This document shows positions 21,411 through 32,986 of a DNA stretch of 48,088 nucleotides, one piece after another. Each line of letters starts with the position of its first letter. Within the stretch, counting starts at the first letter, position 1. Origin of the DNA: an uncultured Pelagibacteraceae bacterium. GTDB taxonomy: Bacteria; Pseudomonadota; Alphaproteobacteria; Pelagibacterales; Pelagibacteraceae. The translations under genes and the position numbers were made by a program. Below the pieces are notes generated by a model. It was not told where the DNA came from, made no database searches, and worked only from the letters and a program-made list of their open reading frames with translations. Location of the stretch: NCBI GenBank assembly GCA_902515095.1, contig CABXTC010000008.1, positions 1 through 48,088 of the forward strand. The letters are read 5' to 3'.

Positions 21411-22736
21411 ATGAGTGAAAAAATATTAGTCCCAGTTTTAGGTGAAAGCATTACAGAAGCTACAGTATCTAAATGGTTAAAAAATAAAGGAGAAACAGTT
21501 GATGCAGATGAGCCTATTGTCGAATTAGAGACTGACAAAGTTAATTTGGAGGTACCGTCTCCTGTTACAGGAAAATTAATTGAAATTAACTCTAAAGATG
21601 GTTCGACCGTAAAAGTGGGTGAAATTTTAGGCTTAGTTACTGAAATTGAAGGTGAAATTAAAAAATCAAATAAAATAGAGAAAATCCAGCCTTCAAATTT
21701 TCAAAAAAATGAAGAATCTAAAGAAAAAGACAATGTAATAAAGTTAGACCCAATTAAAGAACAAGCTGAATTAGATATATTTGAGGAAAAGAATAATAGT
21801 AACGAGTTAAAAGAGGAACCACTTGTTTTAACAGAGGAAATAAAAAAAAATCAAATAGAGGAAAATCTCTCTGAGGAAAGTCAATCTTTATCTCCAGCTG
21901 TAAGAAAAATGGTGAATGAAAACAACATTGACGTTAAGTCAGTAAAAGGATCTGGAAAAGATGGAAGAATTCTGAAAGGTGATTTAATAAGTTTGATGGG
22001 AGTTAATCCCCAACCTTCAGAAAGAAAAATTAAATATGGTCAAGAAGAGCGTATTAAGATGACCAGGTTAAGGCAAACTATAGCTAAAAGACTTAAGCAA
22101 GCTCAGGAGAATGCAGCTTTACTTACTACTTTTAATGAAGTGGACATGACAAATATAATGAGCATGAGAAAAGATAATCAAGAGGATTTCCAAAGTCGAT
22201 ATGGTATAAAGCTTGGCTTTATGTCATTTTTTGTTAAAGCTTGTATAGTGGCTTTAAAAAATTTTCCTGCTGTTAACGCTGAAATAGATGGTGACACAAT
22301 TATTTACAAAAATTATTATAATATAAGTTTTGCAGTTGGAACAGATAAAGGTCTTGTAGTTCCAGTTTTAAAGAATGCAGACGAACTATCTTTTGCAGAT
22401 ATTGAAAAAAATATTAAAGAAATTTCTGAAAAAGCAAAAGATGGAAAACTTGTAATTGAAGATCTTCAAGGAGGCACTTTTACTATTAGTAACGGTGGAG
22501 TTTATGGCTCAATGCTTTCAACTCCAATTCTAAACTTACCCCAGTCTGGGGTATTAGGGATGCATAATATTGTTGATAGACCAATTGTAGTGGATGGTGA
22601 AATCAAGATAAGACCAGTAATGTATTTAGCTTTATCTTATGATCATAGAATTATTGATGGTAAAGAGTCTGTATCCTTTCTTAAAATGATCAAAGAAAGT
22701 CTTGAAGACCCTAGAAGGTTATTTTTGGATATTTAG
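21411..22736 (+). CDS. sucB: 2-oxoglutarate dehydrogenase E2, dihydrolipoyl succinyltransferase
   Basis: SucB accepts the succinyl group from SucA on a lipoyl lysine and passes it to CoA. The 441-residue protein has a single lipoyl domain with Lys43 in [12 protein letters not shown] Glu/Lys/Asn-rich linker follows (about 80-158), then a peripheral-subunit-binding domain with [14 protein letters not shown] and GRILKGDLI. The catalytic acyltransferase domain ends with [11 protein letters not shown], the active-site HxxxD-G motif. lpdA starts one base after the stop. Confidence 0.97.
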   Translation: MSEKILVPVLGESITEATVSKWLKNKGETVDADEPIVELETDKVNLEVPSPVTGKLIEINSKDGSTVKVGEILGLVTEIEGEIKKSNKIEKIQPSNFQKNEESKEKDNVIKLDPIKEQAELDIFEEKNNSNELKEEPLVLTEEIKKNQIEENLSEESQSLSPAVRKMVNENNIDVKSVKGSGKDGRILKGDLISLMGVNPQPSERKIKYGQEERIKMTRLRQTIAKRLKQAQENAALLTTFNEVDMTNIMSMRKDNQEDFQSRYGIKLGFMSFFVKACIVALKNFPAVNAEIDGDTIIYKNYYNISFAVGTDKGLVVPVLKNADELSFADIEKNIKEISEKAKDGKLVIEDLQGGTFTISNGGVYGSMLSTPILNLPQSGVLGMHNIVDRPIVVDGEIKIRPVMYLALSYDHRIIDGKESVSFLKMIKESLEDPRRLFLDI

Positions 22737-22737
22737 G

Positions 22738-24138
22738 ATGTCAGAAAAATTTCAAGCAGTAGTTATAGGAGGTGGCCCAGGAGGTTATGTTTGCGCAATT
22801 AGACTTGCACAACTAGGATTAAAAACTGCATGCATAGAATCTAGAGGATCCCTTGGTGGCACATGCCTTAATATTGGTTGTATTCCCTCTAAAAGCTTAC
22901 TTAATTTGTCTGAGGAATTTCACAAAGTTAAAGGTTTGGCAAATAAAGGTATTGAGATAGGAGAAGTAAAATTAAATCTTGATAAAATGATGAAGAGCAA
23001 AGACAGAGCAGTCACTGTTCTTACAAAAGGCGTAGAATTCCTTTTAAAAAAAAACAAAGTTACATATTTTAAAGGCCATGGAAGTTTTAAGTCAAATAAT
23101 GAAATTTTAATAAAAGATGATCAAAAAAAAGAAACAATAATTCAAACTGAAAAAACAGTTATAGCTACCGGATCTGTGCCAGTATCTTTACCAGGTGTGG
23201 AAATAGATGAAAAAATAATAGTTTCATCAACTGGAGCTTTAAAATTAGAAAAAGTACCCAATAAAATGGTTGTTGTTGGCGGAGGCTATATTGGCTTAGA
23301 GATGGGATCTGTGTGGTCAAGACTTGGTGCTAAGGTAGAAGTTGTTGAGTCTCTAGATCATATAACACCTGGTATGGATAAAGAAATTTCGTCTGAATTT
23401 ATGAAAATTCTTAAAAAACAAGGAATAAAGTTTAATATGCAAAATAAAGTTGAAACAATTCAAAAAAACAAATCAGGCGCAGTAGTTTCAACAACTGATA
23501 AAGATGGAAATAAAAATAACTTTGAATGTGATATAGTCTTAATATCAGTTGGCAGAAAGCCAAATACAGAAGGTTTAAATTTAAAAAATGTAGGTGTGAG
23601 CTTAGATGAAAAAAATAGAATAAAAACTGATAATAAATTTAAAACAAATGTTGAAAATATTTATGCAATAGGTGATGTAATTGTTGGACCCATGCTTGCA
23701 CATAAGGCTGAAGATGAGGGTATAGCGGTTGCAGAAAATATAATGGGTCAATCAGGACATGTAAACTACAACACAATACCAGGTGTGGTGTATACCTCAC
23801 CAGAAGTTGCATCGATTGGTAAAACTGAGGAGCAATTAAAAGAATTAAATAAAAGTTATAAGGTTGGGAAATTTTCATTCATGGCTAACTCTAGAGCCAA
23901 GGCTATCGATGATGCGGAAGGTTTTGTGAAAATTCTTGCAGATGCGCAAACCGATAAAGTTTTAGGAGCACACATAATTGGACCCCATGCGGGAGAATTA
24001 ATTGCTGAAATTGGTGTTGCTATGGAATTTGGTGCAAGTGCTGAGGATATTGCAAGAACTTGTCATGCTCACCCAACTTTTTCTGAAGCTGTTAAAGAAG
24101 CTGCGCTATCAGTAGATAAAAGAGCAATACACTCTTAA
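22738..24138 (+). CDS. lpdA: Dihydrolipoamide dehydrogenase (E3)
   Basis: LpdA reoxidises dihydrolipoamide on SucB with FAD and NAD. I chose the ATG at 22738 (MSEKFQAVVIGGGPGGY), one base after the sucB stop, giving 466 residues; an upstream in-frame start at 22702 would run through the sucB end and add 12 non-family residues. Motifs are GGGPGGY (11-17) for FAD, redox-active Cys43 and Cys48 in GGTCLNIGCIPSK, the NAD motif VVGGGYIGLEMG, AIGDVIVGPMLAHKA, and the C-terminal HAHPTFSEAVKEAA with the catalytic histidine. Confidence 0.97.
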   Translation: MSEKFQAVVIGGGPGGYVCAIRLAQLGLKTACIESRGSLGGTCLNIGCIPSKSLLNLSEEFHKVKGLANKGIEIGEVKLNLDKMMKSKDRAVTVLTKGVEFLLKKNKVTYFKGHGSFKSNNEILIKDDQKKETIIQTEKTVIATGSVPVSLPGVEIDEKIIVSSTGALKLEKVPNKMVVVGGGYIGLEMGSVWSRLGAKVEVVESLDHITPGMDKEISSEFMKILKKQGIKFNMQNKVETIQKNKSGAVVSTTDKDGNKNNFECDIVLISVGRKPNTEGLNLKNVGVSLDEKNRIKTDNKFKTNVENIYAIGDVIVGPMLAHKAEDEGIAVAENIMGQSGHVNYNTIPGVVYTSPEVASIGKTEEQLKELNKSYKVGKFSFMANSRAKAIDDAEGFVKILADAQTDKVLGAHIIGPHAGELIAEIGVAMEFGASAEDIARTCHAHPTFSEAVKEAALSVDKRAIHS

Positions 24139-24160
24139 TTTTTTTTCATATTATAAAGAT

Positions 24161-26116
24161 ATGAAATATCCGATTCTATTACCAAATATTTTTAATCATC
24201 CTTTTACTTATGAAAGCAACATTAATCTTAAAGTTGGAGAATTTGTTCTAGTCTCTTTTGGAAAATCTAAAATAACAGGTGTGGTTTGGGATGAGTTTGA
24301 AAAAAACGATAGTAAGAAATTCAAAATAAAAAGTATCTTAAAAAGATTAGATGTAATTCCTTTAAAGAAAGATACGATAAATTTTTTAAATTGGTTTGCT
24401 GATTATAATCTAGTTCCAAAAGGAATGGTGTTAAAGCTTGTCTTATTAAGCAACACAGCAATAGAAAAAAAGGAAAAAAAAATTTATGAAACCTTTAATA
24501 ATAAAGTAAAAAAAAACTCATTTTCATTATCTATTAACCAAATTAAATCTTTAGAAAAAATGAATGGTTCTAATAAAAAATTTAGAGTTCACGTCTTGCA
24601 AGGAACCACTGGTTCAGGAAAAACTTTAGTTTATTTTGAGGCATTAAAACCTTTAATAGAGAAAGGTTTTCAAGGATTAATTCTACTGCCAGAAATAGGT
24701 TTAACTAGTCAATTTGAACAAAAATTTTTAGAATACTTTGGATTTAATCCAGCTATATGGCATTCTGGTATTTCAAAAAAGAAAAAAGAAATAATCTGGA
24801 GTGGCATTTCTAGTGGTGAAATAAAAATTGTAATTGGTGCAAGATCCTCATTATTCTTACCATTTAAAAAATTAGGAATAATCATTGTTGATGAAGAACA
24901 CGATCAATCTTTCAAACAAGATGAAGGTGTAACATACAATGCGAGAGATATGGCAATTTCAAGAGCATCATTTGAAAATATACCTATTAATTTAATTACA
25001 GCAGTTCCCTCTATAGAAACTTTTGAGAATATTAAAAAAGGTAAATATGAGGTTTCAAGATTAAGCGAAAGATATAAAAATGCAGACTTACCTAATTATG
25101 AGATTATTAATTTAAATAATACAAAACTTGAGAAACAATCATGGTTGTCAAATAAGATAATTGAAAAAGTTAATTTTCATCTTGAAAAAAGTGATCAGGT
25201 TTTATTTTTTTTGAATAGAAGGGGTTTTTCACCAAATGCTTTATGTAACAAATGTTTTACAAGTTACTCATGTCCCAATTGTACTATTAATCTAGTTTAT
25301 CATAAAAATAAAAATAATTTATTATGTCATTACTGTGGTTTTAAATCAGATTTAAAAAGAAATTGTGCAAAAGAAGGTGAGTGTGAATTTATTTTTAGTG
25401 GCCCAGGTGTTGAGAGAATTTCTGAGGAGGTAAAAAGAAAATTTCCTGGTAAAAAAATAGAAATTTTTTCAAGTGATACAATGAATAAAAAAGACTCAAA
25501 AGAAAAAATAGAAAAAATAATTAATAATGAAATAGAAATTTTAGTTGGAACACAACTAATTTCAAAAGGTTTTCATTTTCCTAGTTTAAATTGTATAGTT
25601 GTTGTAGATATCGACCTTTCATCTCAAGGTCATGATTTAAGAGGAGCTGAAAAAAATTTGCAACTATATCATCAACTTTCAGGCAGGGCTGGAAGAACTG
25701 GCAAACCAGCTACAGTTTATTTTCAAACTTATGAAAATAATTCAAAAATGATCTCTGAAATAACAAACGAAAATCCAGACATTTTTTTAGATAGAGAGCT
25801 AGAGATAAGAAAAAAAAATAAACTTCCTCCATATCAAAGATTCATTTCTTTAATTTTAACTGGGGAAAATGAAAATAAATTAGAAAAGGAAGCTTTCAAT
25901 TTTAAAAACTTTATTGAAAATAAAATAGAAGGAAAAATTTTGGGACCTGTGAATGCACCATTATTTAGATTAAAAAAAAAATTTAGAATAAGATTTTTAG
26001 TAAGAGGGTCAAAATCTATGAAAATGCAGAATTCTTTAGCAAAAATTATACCAAAATATAAATTTTCTTCTGGAATAAAACTTTCAGTTGATGTTGATCC
26101 GATAAACTTCAATTAA
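24161..26116 (+). CDS. priA: Primosomal replication-restart helicase PriA
   Basis: PriA recognises stalled forks and reloads the replisome. The 651-residue protein is somewhat shorter than E. coli PriA (about 730), mainly in the N-terminal DNA-binding part. It has Walker A GTTGSGKTLVYFE, the Walker B DEEH box in IIVDEEHDQSFKQDEGVTYN, and eight zinc-ligand cysteines (CNKC, CPNC, CHYC and the CAKEGEC pair). The C-terminal helicase motifs GTQLISKGFHFP and YHQLSGRAGRTGKP are intact. Motif III, usually GSATPSLE, reads ITAVPSIE here. priA directly upstream of atpH is common in alphaproteobacteria. A weak terminator-like hairpin follows. Confidence 0.95.
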   Translation: MKYPILLPNIFNHPFTYESNINLKVGEFVLVSFGKSKITGVVWDEFEKNDSKKFKIKSILKRLDVIPLKKDTINFLNWFADYNLVPKGMVLKLVLLSNTAIEKKEKKIYETFNNKVKKNSFSLSINQIKSLEKMNGSNKKFRVHVLQGTTGSGKTLVYFEALKPLIEKGFQGLILLPEIGLTSQFEQKFLEYFGFNPAIWHSGISKKKKEIIWSGISSGEIKIVIGARSSLFLPFKKLGIIIVDEEHDQSFKQDEGVTYNARDMAISRASFENIPINLITAVPSIETFENIKKGKYEVSRLSERYKNADLPNYEIINLNNTKLEKQSWLSNKIIEKVNFHLEKSDQVLFFLNRRGFSPNALCNKCFTSYSCPNCTINLVYHKNKNNLLCHYCGFKSDLKRNCAKEGECEFIFSGPGVERISEEVKRKFPGKKIEIFSSDTMNKKDSKEKIEKIINNEIEILVGTQLISKGFHFPSLNCIVVVDIDLSSQGHDLRGAEKNLQLYHQLSGRAGRTGKPATVYFQTYENNSKMISEITNENPDIFLDRELEIRKKNKLPPYQRFISLILTGENENKLEKEAFNFKNFIENKIEGKILGPVNAPLFRLKKKFRIRFLVRGSKSMKMQNSLAKIIPKYKFSSGIKLSVDVDPINFN

Positions 26117-26121
26117 CGCTT

Positions 26122-26138
26122 AAAAAGTAGCTTTTTTT
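26122..26138 (+). terminator. Weak AT-rich terminator-like hairpin after priA
   Basis: AAAAAG (26122-26127), a three-base TAG loop and CTTTTTTT (26131-26138) form a six-pair stem that merges into a T run just after the priA stop. There is only one G-C pair, so its strength as an intrinsic terminator is doubtful. Confidence 0.35.
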
Positions 26139-26151
26139 ACATATCAGTCAC

Positions 26152-26180
26152 TTGAAGACACAAGAGTCATATGTTATTTA
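26152..26180 (+). promoter_or_regulatory. Candidate sigma70 promoter for atpHAGDC
   Basis: TTGAAG (26152-26157), a 17-base spacer and TATTTA (26175-26180) lie in the 108-base priA-atpH gap, one of only two gaps over 100 bases in the window. The predicted start near 26187 leaves a leader of about 38 bases before the TTG at 26225. I see no riboswitch or strong stem in the rest of the gap. Confidence 0.45.
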
Positions 26181-26224
26181 GGGCCTGATTTTTAAATAAT
26201 CTTCAATATTATATAGGAAACAAG

Positions 26225-26782
26225 TTGAGCAAAGATAAGAGATTTTCAATTACTTCGGCTGAAAGGTATTCTCTTGCACTTTTTGAGCTATCAGACGAAA
26301 ATAATTTATTAGTACAAATAGAAGAGCAATCTTTGTCCATCATAAATCTAATTGATCAAAGTGAAGATTTTTTTAATTTGATTAAAGATCCAACTATTAG
26401 CCAAGAAGATCTTTTAAAAATAATTCATAAAATCGCTGAAAATAATAAATTTGATGATTTGTTTAAAAATTTTTTGAATTTCTTAATTAAAAAAAGACGT
26501 CTTTTTTTTATTGAGCGTATTCTTAAAAGTTTTATTGAAATTTGTTCAAGAAAACGAGGTGAACTCAACGCAGAATTAAAATCAGCAAAAAAATTATCAA
26601 ATGATGAAATTACAAAAATCACAGATGAGTTAAGTAAAAATTTTAGCTCAAAAATAAAATTAAACTACAAGCATGATGAAAGTTTAATAGGAGGCTTGGT
26701 AGTGCAAGTGGGGAGCACTATGATTGACACCTCAATTAAAAATAAATTACAACAAATTGAAAATAGAATGATAGAGGCATAA
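26225..26782 (+). CDS. atpH: ATP synthase F1 subunit delta
   Basis: AtpH links the F1 head to the peripheral stalk of ATP synthase. The 185-residue protein has the OSCP/delta architecture: N-terminal helical SAERYSLALFELSDENN, a middle region with FLNFLIKKRRLFFIERILKSF, and the C-terminal KHDESLIGGLVVQVGSTMIDTSI signature. The start is a TTG at 26225 (MSKDKRFSI). No in-frame ATG lies upstream, and the family motif begins about ten residues in. The atpA ATG follows with no gap. No F0 genes are adjacent, as is usual in alphaproteobacteria. Confidence 0.93.
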   Translation: MSKDKRFSITSAERYSLALFELSDENNLLVQIEEQSLSIINLIDQSEDFFNLIKDPTISQEDLLKIIHKIAENNKFDDLFKNFLNFLIKKRRLFFIERILKSFIEICSRKRGELNAELKSAKKLSNDEITKITDELSKNFSSKIKLNYKHDESLIGGLVVQVGSTMIDTSIKNKLQQIENRMIEA

Positions 26783-28318
26783 ATGGAAATAAATCCTTCA
26801 GAAGTTACAAAGATATTAAAAGAGCAAATTAAGAATTTTGGTGATAAAACTGAAGTCTCAGAAGTTGGACAGGTTCTGTCAGTTGGAGATGGTATTGCTA
26901 GAATTTATGGTTTGGATAATGTTCAAGCTGGTGAAATGGTTGAGTTTGCAGATGGATCAAAAGGCATGGCCCTTAACTTGGAAAGTGAAAATGTTGGTGT
27001 TGTAATTTTCGGCGATGACAGAAAAATAAAAGAAGGAGATGTAGTAAAACGAACTGGTAGCATTGTTGATACCCCAGTAGGAAAAGAACTCCTAGGAAGA
27101 GTGGTGGATGGCCTAGGTAACCCCATTGATGGAAAAGGTGCATTAGATAAGAATATTAAAAAAACTAGAGTAGAAGTAAAAGCACCAGGAATTATTCCTC
27201 GACAATCAGTAAGTGAACCAATGCAAACTGGTTTGAAATCAATTGATAGCCTAGTTCCAATTGGTAGAGGTCAAAGGGAATTAATTATTGGTGATAGACA
27301 AACTGGAAAAACAGCCGTTGCAGTGGACGCAATTATTAACCAAAAAAAAATAAATGAGTCTGGAGATGAAAAACAAAAATTATATTGTATATACGTTGCA
27401 ATTGGACAAAAAAGATCAACAGTTAGACAAATTCAAAAAACATTAGAGGAAGCTGGTGCAATGGAGTACACAACTATTGTTGCTGCTACAGCATCTGATT
27501 CTGCTCCACTACAGTTTTTAGCACCTTATACAGGATGCGCCATGGGTGAATATTTCAGAGATAATGGAATGCATGCATTGATTATCTATGACGACTTATC
27601 TAAACAAGCTGTTGCTTATAGACAGATGTCTCTTCTTTTGAGAAGGCCTCCAGGACGTGAAGCTTATCCAGGAGATGTATTTTACTTGCACAGCAGGCTA
27701 CTTGAAAGAGCTGCCAAATTAAGTGATGAACATGGCGGAGGTTCATTAACAGCACTTCCAATTATTGAAACACAGGGTGGTGACGTTTCTGCATTTATTC
27801 CTACAAACGTAATTTCAATTACTGATGGTCAAATATTCTTAGAGACAGAATTATTTAACCAGGGTATTAGACCTGCGATAAACGTTGGTTTATCTGTATC
27901 TAGGGTTGGATCATCTGCTCAAACTAAAGCAATGAAAAAAGTTTCTGGATCGATGAAATTAGAATTAGCACAATATAGGGAGATGGCAGCGTTTGCTCAA
28001 TTTGGATCTGATTTGGATGCATCTACCCAGCAACTTTTAAATAGAGGTTCTAAATTAACTGAACTTTTAAAACAAAAGCAATACTCTCCAATGACTGTTG
28101 CAGAGCAAGTAATATCTGTTTTCTGTGGTGTTAAAGGTTATCTTGATGATATTGACTTAAAAGATGTAGCAGAATTTGAAAGTAAAATTATTGATAAATG
28201 TAAATCAGATAAACCTGAAATAATTGAAGCAATTCAAAGCTCAGGAAAACTTGATGATGATAAAGAAAAATTACTGATAGAATTAATTACTAAGTTGAAA
28301 GGAACTTTAAAGTCTTAA
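26783..28318 (+). CDS. atpA: ATP synthase F1 subunit alpha
   Basis: AtpA forms the non-catalytic nucleotide sites of the F1 hexamer. The 511-residue length is standard. It has the N-terminal [21 protein letters not shown] barrel and a P-loop in [29 protein letters not shown] and [21 protein letters not shown] follow, and the arginine-finger segment is [14 protein letters not shown]. It lies directly after atpH and six bases before atpG. Confidence 0.99.
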   Translation: MEINPSEVTKILKEQIKNFGDKTEVSEVGQVLSVGDGIARIYGLDNVQAGEMVEFADGSKGMALNLESENVGVVIFGDDRKIKEGDVVKRTGSIVDTPVGKELLGRVVDGLGNPIDGKGALDKNIKKTRVEVKAPGIIPRQSVSEPMQTGLKSIDSLVPIGRGQRELIIGDRQTGKTAVAVDAIINQKKINESGDEKQKLYCIYVAIGQKRSTVRQIQKTLEEAGAMEYTTIVAATASDSAPLQFLAPYTGCAMGEYFRDNGMHALIIYDDLSKQAVAYRQMSLLLRRPPGREAYPGDVFYLHSRLLERAAKLSDEHGGGSLTALPIIETQGGDVSAFIPTNVISITDGQIFLETELFNQGIRPAINVGLSVSRVGSSAQTKAMKKVSGSMKLELAQYREMAAFAQFGSDLDASTQQLLNRGSKLTELLKQKQYSPMTVAEQVISVFCGVKGYLDDIDLKDVAEFESKIIDKCKSDKPEIIEAIQSSGKLDDDKEKLLIELITKLKGTLKS

Positions 28319-28324
28319 TCAGAT

Positions 28325-30617
<2,293 letters not shown>

Positions 30618-30618
<1 letters not shown>

Positions 30619-31010
30619 TGAGTGAGGAATTTAAGATTGAAATTGTAAATCCTGAAAAATCCTTCCTTGTAAAGGATGATGTTTCAGAAGTAGTAGTTCC
30701 AGCATTTGAAGGTGAAATGGGAATTTTGAAAGATCATATATCTATTATTTCTTTTTTAAAACCGGGAATAATTAAGGTTTCCTCAAAATCAGGAGATGAG
30801 AATTATTATGTTGAAGATGGTATTGTAGAATTTAAGAATAATAATTTATCTATATTAACCAGCAAAATATTTAATATTGCAGATTTAGATAAATCAAAAC
30901 AAGAAGATTTACTTAAACAAGCTGAAGAAGAGGCAAGTAAAGCTGATTTAAGTGATCAGACTAAATATTTAGTAGATCAAAAAGTTGAAGTTTTAAGATC
31001 AATCAATTAA
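30618..31010 (+). CDS. atpC: ATP synthase F1 subunit epsilon
   Basis: AtpC is the inhibitory and coupling subunit of the rotor. The 130-residue protein shows the beta-sandwich motifs EIVNPEKSFL, VVVPAFEGEMGILKDH (the G-x-hydrophobic-L-x-H signature), YYVEDGIVEFKNNNLSIL and a helical C-terminus. Its stop overlaps the 3' end of the convergent rppH by 8 bases, leaving no room for a terminator between them. Confidence 0.95.
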
Positions 31011-31479
31011 TTATTCGACCAATTTTTTCCTTAAGTTCTTTATAAACATGTAGTTTAAAGTCTACCACAACTTCTGTTAAATTTTCTAAGTCAATCCATT
31101 TCCATTCTAGAAATTCAGGTTTTTTCGTTTGGATATTTATTTCCTTATCTTCTCCTGTGAATTTCATTAAAAACCATTTTTGTCTTTGTCCTTTATACCT
31201 ACCCTTCCAAATTATTCCTAACAAATGATCTGGTAGTTCATATGTAATAAAGCCATCTAGTTCTTTTATGAGTTCTACTTTTGTAATACTGGTTTCTTCC
31301 TTTAATTCTCTAAGTGCAGCTGAAAGATGATCCTCACCTTCATCAATTCCTCCTTGTGGCATTTGCCAAAAATTCTTTGGATTATCTATTCTTTTTGCTA
31401 CAAAGATTTTATTATCTTTATTTAAAACAACAATACCTACACCACTACGTAGTGGTAAATTCTTAAATTCTTCTTTCAT
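31003..31479 (-). CDS. rppH: RNA pyrophosphohydrolase (Nudix)
   Basis: RppH removes pyrophosphate from the 5' end of mRNA and so starts decay. The 158-residue protein has the Nudix box GGIDEGEDHLSAALRELKEE, continuing to about residue 65. It also has the RppH-type N-terminus RSGVGIVVLNKDNKIFVAKR and WQMPQGGIDEGE. The IWKGRYKGQRQKWFLMKF segment is typical of RppH/NudH rather than generic Nudix enzymes. It is the last gene of the - strand block and abuts ctpA with no gap, the alphaproteobacterial ctpA-rppH pairing. Confidence 0.93.
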   Translation of the reverse strand: MKEEFKNLPLRSGVGIVVLNKDNKIFVAKRIDNPKNFWQMPQGGIDEGEDHLSAALRELKEETSITKVELIKELDGFITYELPDHLLGIIWKGRYKGQRQKWFLMKFTGEDKEINIQTKKPEFLEWKWIDLENLTEVVVDFKLHVYKELKEKIGRIIN

Positions 31480-32622
31480 TTAGCCGTTTAAAAGTTTTAA
31501 AGCGTAGTTTAATTGATTATCGGTTTCAGTCTTTATTCTAAATTTATCTGAGTCTTCATTGACTTCTATATCTGGACTTACTCCAACTTCAGAAATTGAT
31601 TTACCTGAGGGTAGGTAGTATTTTGCAATTGTAAGTCGTATAGCTCCTTTATTTTGAAGTGGTATTATTGATTGTACTGAACCTTTTCCATAACTATTCT
31701 CTCCTATTATGATTGCTCTTTTATGATCTTTAAGGGCACCAGCAACTATTTCAGATGCCGAAGCAGATCCATAATTTATTAAGACAACTAAAGTTTTACC
31801 ATCAATTAAGTCTCCTTTTTTAGCAAACCATTTTCTGTTTTCAGAAGCTTTTCTACTTTTTGTGGATACTATTTCTCCATTATCTAAAAAGAAATCTGAA
31901 ATTCTAATTGCTTGGGATAATAATCCACCAGGATTATTTCTTAAATCTAGTATGTATGAGTTAATATTCTTATTATTTTTAAATTTTTTGATTTGACCCT
32001 TGATTTGTTCACTACTATTTTCATTAAAAGAAGTTAATCTAATATATCCAATATTTTTCTTTAGTAATTCAGCTTTTACAGATCTAATCTCAATTATTTC
32101 TCTAACAATATTAAAGTTGAGAGCTTTTTTTTTACCAATTCTCCTTACTGTCAAATTGATTGACGAACCAACAGGTCCTCTCATTAAATCTACAGCTTCA
32201 CTTAAAGATTTTCCCTGAACTTGTATGTCATTTATTTTTATTATGTAATCCCCAGCTTTGATACCTGCTCTTGATGCGGGAGTATCATCAATAGGAGAAA
32301 TGACTTTAACAACTCCAGACTCCATACCCACTTCTATTCCTAAGCCCCCAAATTCACCACTAGTTTCAGTCTGCATTTCATTGAAAATTTCTGGAGACAT
32401 ATATGATGAATAAGGATCAAGTGATTGTAATAGACCATTAATTGCTGAATCCATACTTTCTGACTGATTTATTTCATCTACATATTCTTTATTAATTTTT
32501 TCTAATACCTCTCCGAATAAGTCTATTTTCTGATAAATATTATTTTCTGCAGAATTTACAAAATTTAGATTTGAGATGTTAAAAATAATTAAAATAATTA
32601 AAGTAAAAATTTTTTTTTTCAT
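31480..32622 (-). CDS. ctpA: Carboxy-terminal processing protease, S41 family
   Basis: CtpA-type proteases cut periplasmic proteins near their C-termini. The 380-residue protein has an N-terminal signal or anchor helix (about residues 4-24, ending before AENN). A PDZ domain covers about 90-165 (GGLGIEVGM, AGIKAGDYIIKIND). The S41 core has the Ser/Lys dyad Ser288 in GSASASEIVAGAL and Lys313 in SYGKGSVQ. LDLRNNPGGLL is also diagnostic. The start overlaps the rsfS stop as ATGA, and ten consecutive A residues follow ATG. The rlmH and M23-peptidase genes often found between rsfS and ctpA in relatives are absent here. Confidence 0.95.
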   Translation of the reverse strand: MKKKIFTLIILIIFNISNLNFVNSAENNIYQKIDLFGEVLEKINKEYVDEINQSESMDSAINGLLQSLDPYSSYMSPEIFNEMQTETSGEFGGLGIEVGMESGVVKVISPIDDTPASRAGIKAGDYIIKINDIQVQGKSLSEAVDLMRGPVGSSINLTVRRIGKKKALNFNIVREIIEIRSVKAELLKKNIGYIRLTSFNENSSEQIKGQIKKFKNNKNINSYILDLRNNPGGLLSQAIRISDFFLDNGEIVSTKSRKASENRKWFAKKGDLIDGKTLVVLINYGSASASEIVAGALKDHKRAIIIGENSYGKGSVQSIIPLQNKGAIRLTIAKYYLPSGKSISEVGVSPDIEVNEDSDKFRIKTETDNQLNYALKLLNG

Positions 32623-32969
32623 ATTATCAATTTTTCTTTTGGTATAAATTCAGACCATATTTTTTCTAACTCATAAAATTTTCTTTTATCAGGATGAAAA
32701 ATATGTACTATAAGGTCTATTCCATCTACTAATTTCCACTCAGTGCTATCTTTTCCTTCAATTTTAGAATCTTTCATTCCATAATCTTTGAATTTTTCTA
32801 AAACCTGTTCTGAAAGTGATTGAATATGCCTCGAGGAAGTACCGCTAGCAATTATCATATATTCAGCCATGGAACTTTTATCCTTAAGATCAATGCTAAC
32901 AATATCTAGGGCTTTATTTAAATCTAAAGTTTTAATTATAATTTTTTTTAAATCTAAAGTTTTTTCCAT
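32619..32969 (-). CDS. rsfS: Ribosomal silencing factor RsfS
   Basis: RsfS binds L14 on the 50S subunit and blocks subunit joining in starvation. The 116-residue protein has the family motifs DIVSIDLKDKSSMAEYMIIA and SGTSSRHIQSLSEQV. The DSTEWKLVDGIDLIVHIFHPD signature follows, with FYELEKIWS near the end. It lies 17 bases after nadD, a widely conserved neighbour, and is translationally coupled to ctpA. Confidence 0.94.
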   Translation of the reverse strand: MEKTLDLKKIIIKTLDLNKALDIVSIDLKDKSSMAEYMIIASGTSSRHIQSLSEQVLEKFKDYGMKDSKIEGKDSTEWKLVDGIDLIVHIFHPDKRKFYELEKIWSEFIPKEKLII

Positions 32970-32986
32970 TAATTATTTAAAGCATA

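Noticed and set aside
22702..22737. A longer LpdA start inside sucB
   Set aside because: The ATG at 22738 gives the exact family N-terminus one base after the sucB stop.
26181..26224. A riboswitch or attenuator in the leader of atpH
   Set aside because: The 44 bases are AT-rich with no stem of useful stability and no match to a motif I recognise.
32610..32622. A ten-A run just after the ctpA start codon as a phase-variation tract
   Set aside because: A runs of this size are frequent throughout this AT-rich sequence and nothing suggests ctpA is a variable surface gene.
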